Made by a program: the position numbers and the translations under genes. DNA of 64,000 bases from Cardinalis cardinalis (Eukaryota > Chordata > Aves > Passeriformes > Cardinalidae), in assembly GCA_014549065.1 (NCBI GenBank), contig JACDOX010000167.1, forward strand, positions 1,550,849 through 1,614,848. The letters are read 5' to 3'. Each line of letters opens with the position of its first letter. The stretch's first letter is position 1. The notes beneath the pieces are model-generated. The model made no database searches, had not been told where the DNA came from, and saw only the letters and a program-made list of their open reading frames with translations. Positions 59,304-64,000 of this stretch are shown one piece after another.

Positions 59304-59351
59304 GCAGCATGCCTGGACCATGGCATTGCAGCATGCCTGAACCCTGGCATG
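59304..59351. repeat. Two imperfect copies of a 24-bp unit
   Basis: GCAGCATGCCTGGACCATGG and GCAGCATGCCTGAACCCTGG start 24 bases apart; two mismatches within the shown part. Confidence 0.85.
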
Positions 59352-61459
59352 ACAGCAGGACACAGCTCCTTGCCTACACCTGCTGAGATCCAGCCTGCCC
59401 ATCCTTCCAGCTGAGCCAGACCTGCTGGATGCAGCTNTCTGTGTGGCTTTCAGTTTGCCTCGTGTGACCAGAAGACATTGGACCCCTCCAGAGAAAGCAG
59501 AACTGATTTGCAACGCCCCTCCATCCTCCCTGCCAGAGCCTGGGTTACACTCAAGGCTGAATTTTTGTGATGTGGAGCAAGGGGGAGTGTGAAGAATTAG
59601 AAAGTTTCCTGACAACTTGTTTTGTATATGGCTTTTTAGGTTTCATGTGGGGCCATGAAGGATTTTCAGAGATGCCAGATACTGGTAACATACGAGCTGA
59701 GAGCCATTGTTCTGCTGGGAATGTTGCAGAGTGGGACTAGGACTTCTTTAATTTATGGAATTCTCCTACTCCTTTTGCAAAGATCTTCTAAGCAGAAGAA
59801 CCTATTCCTACGGACACTGTCTGCTTTTACAGCTCTTTAAGTTTTTTCTTGAAAGGCCCAGACGCACAAAGAGGCAGGGAGAAGTAACCTCTGAGTTGCT
59901 GCTGTAGCTGAAGGCAGAGCAATAGGTGCTTCCCTCCACTCCCCAAACCTCCCAGATACCTGAGACAGATCACACCTACCTCCCAGGTACCTCCCAGGCT
60001 GTGCCCTGCTGCCATGCCAGGGTCATGTCTGTGCACTTGCAGCCCCAGGACACCTTTTCCAGGGCAGATATGTTTGAGTACAGTGAACTCCCTATGGGTG
60101 AGCTTCATATTTGAGCAAAAGAAATAAAAAGGCAGGCTCATGGAGGTGGGGACTCCCGGCCCTGCCAGCTCTGTTTGCAGGAAGAGGTGAAACATAGACA
60201 AAGGAGACTGGTTTTCTGAGCCTTGGAGGGAATGTGGATGGGCAGTCTCCTGCTCTATTCCTGAGACGTAAAAGACTGCAGGAGTATCTGCCCCCAGGCA
60301 GCTCGTATGTTGGCAGAAGAAGAAGAAGAAAACAAGAATTCTGCCATTATTTGCTCAAGGTAAATTTTTGAGTGTGTCTGGGGAGAATACATTTGGAGAG
60401 GGCCACCCTGCACTGGCCTGCTCAGTGCTGCTGAATAAAGGTATTCCAGGGTGTGCAAATCAGCAGAAAGCAGAGCCTGACCCCAAGTGTGTGAGAACCA
60501 GTCCTTGCTGAGGAGCACAACAGAGGAGAACGATCACAGGGGAATGCAGCCGGGCTGTGAAGCCTCANAGAAGACTTTAGGGCTTGATTTTCTCGTAGTT
60601 CTGTGTTTCAGTTGGGATGCAGACCAGGCACATCCAGCAAGGTGGCTGGGGAAACACAAATTCATCAGCTCCTGCCCTGGACCTCCTCTGATGGTTGGGT
60701 CTGCCACTGTGGCCAGTGCCATCAGCCTCCAGCTGCACAGACAGCCTCATCAGCAGTATCTTTTCTGTCCCGCTGCTTGTGCTGGCCTCCCACCTTTCAT
60801 GGTCACTCCTGCTCCCACCAAGTTTTGACAACTCAGTGTGCTACAGCAGTTGAGCTTGAGGCCTNAAGGTCTCTTGTCCACTTCTGCCCAAACATCTGCT
60901 CTCAGTCCAATCCTGAGCAGAAACCACTCCTGCCAAAACCTTGGCTTTCCAACCGTGGCATACACTGCCAGGTAATTAAGATCATCTGTGCTGTTCAAAG
61001 TCCCTTTTATCATAATCCTTATCACAGCAGTAAGAAGGTGAGGATTCTCCTGGTGTAGTCACTGCTTGAATATCTGGGTGAGTATGGAAGGCACATCTTA
61101 CTGCNAAAGCCCAGCCACAAACCAGAACACCTCACAAGTCCTCCTGAAATCTGTGCTGGGAGAGGAGGCAAGCCGGCTCTCGTTAATAGCTGGTCCTGAC
61201 AGAAGACCTAAAAACTGTGGTTTTAGACAAGAAATTAGACACAGCAAGATTGCAAAAGGGNCATGGAGCTGAAAGAGAAAGAAGGCAGTGCTGACACTGG
61301 CGGAGTTTCCCTNTCCANTGAGGAAGCTTCTTGCACCATATGTGATTTCTCTGNNTGCCTGTTTCCTTTCCGTGCTNGCACCACTCACAATCAGATGGGT
61401 GTGCAGTGAGGCAGCCAGGGTAGCTGAGACCTCAGTCCTGCCCTGGAGCAGAGGCAAAC

Positions 61460-61547
61460 ATGGCCCTGCAATGGATGCTTCTCCTGCTCCTCACACCTCT
61501 GCTGGCAGCACAAAATCCTAACAATTATGGAAAACTCCAGGGAAGAG
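61460..61547 (+). CDS. Possible first exon of a secreted protein (unrecognised, weak)
   Basis: An ATG in strong context (GCAAACATGGCC) starts a signal-peptide-like sequence: MALQWMLLLLLTPLLAAQ, then NPNNYGKLQGR. A consensus donor, GAG followed by GTAAGC, comes at 61547/61548, leaving phase 1. A frame with matching phase and several cysteines runs from about 61606 to 61895 after an AG (ending EPLCNFMVCR... to a stop), but the intron would be only 58 bases, too short to be comfortable. I do not recognise the protein. It may be a real lineage-specific gene, a decayed gene or chance. Confidence 0.25.
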
Positions 61548-64000
61548 GTAAGCAGTGCTCCCTCCTCTGCCCCCAGGAGAAGGTTTTACTGTGCTCCTTT
61601 TGCAGAGCCCCTGTGCAACTTTATGGTGTGCAGGATACAGCAGCTCTATCAGGGCCGTCTGATGTCCACACTGGAGCCCAAGTCCACCAGCTGCGTTGTG
61701 GTCAGGCAGAACTCTGTCTGGGGNTGGAGGGCAGCAAAGCTTGGGCTGCTGGGAAAGCCTCTGCAGAGTCTGTGTGCTCCTCCATGGAGCTGGAAATACA
61801 AGGTGTCCATCTGTCCTGGCACNGTGTCAGGGTGCCATGTCCTCANCACAGAGGAGATGGGTGCTGGTGCCCGACCAGGACCTGGGGAGCCATGAGCTGA
61901 GCCCCTGGGTGTCCAGGAGAGTCTGGGGACAGGACTTATCACATTCNGGGATTGCTTTCTAACGCACTTCCTTGGTGCCGGAAGGATCAGAGCACACCCA
62001 GGGTTCTGCTGGGCTCTTCCTTCCCTGGCTGCACACTTTGATGCCAGCAGAGTCCATGGGAATTTGCAGGCTCACGTGTTGTCTGTCCTCCCAGGAGGCT
62101 GCACTGCCTGGCAATTGAGCTGTGGGTAAGGAACTGTGGCCTTGCATTGTCCTGTATCTGTCTTGGAGTATTTGTCTAAANNAATTTTCTTGCAGCTAGG
62201 TGATAAAAACCATTAAACTTGGAGCTAGGTGATAAAAACCATTAAACTAGCATCTAATCCTGTCATCCTGGTCAGCTGTGGTGTTGGACCTNGGTGGATG
62301 CAGGCTAGAGAAGACAGCTGATCTAGTGGCTGTGACAGAGCACAGGGAATGGGATCAGAAACTTCAATTGCTGATGTGAAGTGACATCAGGGGCTGTACT
62401 ATGTGAGAGGTGTCACGGGAGCCTGTTTCCAGGGAAAATGTGTTGTGGTTGCAGAGAGTGTAAGCACAGCAGACTGTCACGCAAAAAACAAGGGCTAGAA
62501 CTGCACCAGAGGGTATTCTCCTGCCCAGAGTGTCCTCCCATTGCCCAGATCCCTGCTGAAGCTGTTCTCCCAGGCCAGCATGTGCAACCATGGCTTTCCC
62601 ATTTGTTTTCAAGGTGCACACTAAGACCAGGATCCGTCTGTGTCGTGTACAGGGGGATGCAGCAGGGTCCTGCAGGCCTGCAGACTGTTGTCACACTCTG
62701 CAGATCTCAGTCACCCAGCCTTCCCCAGAGGAGTCTGGTGCTGCCTGTGACACAGATGATATTGCTGAGTTTGCACCTTGGTGCTTGTGAGAAGAGGAGC
62801 CAAGACAAAAACATGTGCTGGCCACACNCAGCAGTGNGAGCAGCANGNGGGCTCATCCCATCCTGGCACCTCTGCTGAGCTCCAACCAATGGATCANGGT
62901 CCTTCCCTTGCAGAGGGACAGGGCAAGGAAATGGCCCGAGTGAGGCAGGAGGGTCTGCTAGGGTGGAATGGTCTGACAGAGGCAGNGGGGCAGGGTAAAG
63001 CTGTTGGACAGAGAGAGGGAACAACAGGGTGGGATCCCTNAGCACATCCCGTGGCAGATACAGGGTACAACTATGCTGTGCATAGTGCCACAGAGAGCAG
63101 AGCAGGGAACAGGCACAGGATGTGGTTTGCACGTGTGGCTGGTTCATTCAGGAAACACGAATTGTGTCTCCTGTTCTTAGACACGTGTCAGATGTCCTTT
63201 AGCATCTGGTGGACCAGCACAGGTTAAAGTGCCACCATTTCCTAGCTCTTCTCACAATGCCTTGTTCAGTGACTTGCTTTGCCATCTATTTCCCTGCCAT
63301 GACTCCCAAGCAGAGCATCCCCAGGGTCTCTCTGCTCCATCACTCTTGAAGACCTGCTCAGCAGCTTTGGTTGCTAGTCAGGAGCACAGAGATGCTCTAA
63401 GACCCNTGTTTGTGTTAACAGTGCCTTGCAATACAACTCTCCACTGGTGGAAAGAGTGATTGCTTTTCTTAGCTCCTCTCAGCAAGCACATGGCATCCAA
63501 CACAGCAAGACTGCAGTGCACTTTGCTGTCACCTCTCTCAGCTGCTGAGCTGCCCTGCCAAAAGGGTTGANCTTCNCCTNCTGCTTCTTAGATTTCNCNT
63601 TGTCCTTTCTTCTTTGTGTGTGAGATAATANAGNGTAAGNAAGGACACCTTCTGCTGTTAANCAAAGGGCTNAACCCAGGAGCCTGACCTGAATTATCAG
63701 CATAGCTGTTTCTCCTTTCTCCTGACCCTCCCCTTCTGGCCCTTGCTGGGCCTTTGTTTAGCCTGCCAGGCTCCTTGCAGCAGGGACAGGCAGGCCAGAC
63801 ATTTCTGGAAAAGGCTTTCTATATTCATGGGTAATAAACAATATCAGAGAGGAGAGTATTCATTTAATAGCATCAACNAGGGAAAAAAACCAAAACAGTA
63901 AATAACTGCCTTTGGAGGCAAATAGACCAACCTTTTGTTACCACTCCTGTCTCAGGCATTCAGTATTTCCCATTTCACAGTGAGCACACATTGCATGTTA
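61548..64000. other. Downstream flank with many ambiguous bases
   Basis: No supported gene beyond the tentative exon at 61460. The 29-bp duplication lies at 62194, and ambiguous bases are frequent, most of all at 63570-63675. Confidence 0.5.
62194..62249. repeat. Two near-perfect copies of a 29-bp unit
   Basis: AGCTAGGTGATAAAAACCAT continuing TTAAACT is present at 62194 and again at 62223. A pair of Ns lies 13 bases upstream (62181-62182). Confidence 0.93.

Larger units (their letters stand above)
55191..61459. other. RUSC2 downstream flank, no gene recognised
   Basis: Contains two CR1 copies, two short duplications and a CA-rich run. Frames such as 56152-56454 and 58851-59102 have no recognisable family. 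I looked for FAM166B (CIMIP2B), the neighbour of RUSC2 in human, and did not find its Gly-Tyr-Thr-Gly-type motifs on either strand. Confidence 0.5.

Overview
This is vertebrate nuclear DNA, almost certainly from a bird and probably from a songbird. Copies of the avian CR1 LINE 3' end (both orientations) are scattered through it, and one SINE joins a tRNA-Ile-like head to a CR1-like tail, the layout of the zebra finch family TguSINE1. Genes are sparse, introns are GT-AG, and single ambiguous bases (N) occur every few hundred bases, as in a draft assembly.

The one gene I can establish is RUSC2 (RUN and SH3 domain containing 2, also called iporin), on the + strand. Its whole coding sequence is present in eleven coding exons between 38228 and 53771. 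Ten introns all have GT and AG ends and compatible phases, and the joined reading frame is 4836 bases (1611 codons plus stop). The protein has a long disordered N-terminal half, a RUN domain, a variable linker and a C-terminal SH3 domain. The 3'UTR runs to a polyadenylation signal at 55165.

Layout: 1-38120 is non-coding, and I read it as RUSC2 5' flank and/or a very long first intron. It contains two CpG-richer stretches (about 5250-5885 and 19140-19620), each with a good splice donor, that are candidate promoters/first exons. It also holds a 45-bp minisatellite, one SINE, several CR1 fragments, an old CR1-type LINE remnant (about 13640-14380), pentanucleotide satellites and several hairpin-forming sequences. 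38121-55190 is the RUSC2 body; intron 9 has a 195-base assembly gap inside a GGATA/GAATA satellite. 55191-64000 is downstream flank with CR1 copies, short duplications and many ambiguous bases. There is one weak candidate for a secreted-protein first exon at 61460.

In mammals RUSC2 is an adaptor linking Rab1/GM130 and AP-4/ATG9A vesicles to anterograde transport. It is a single-gene locus, so there is no gene cassette to interpret together. I found no evidence of an unusual multi-gene system; the points worth a second look are small-scale ones (hairpins, candidate promoters, a weak donor, conserved short motifs).
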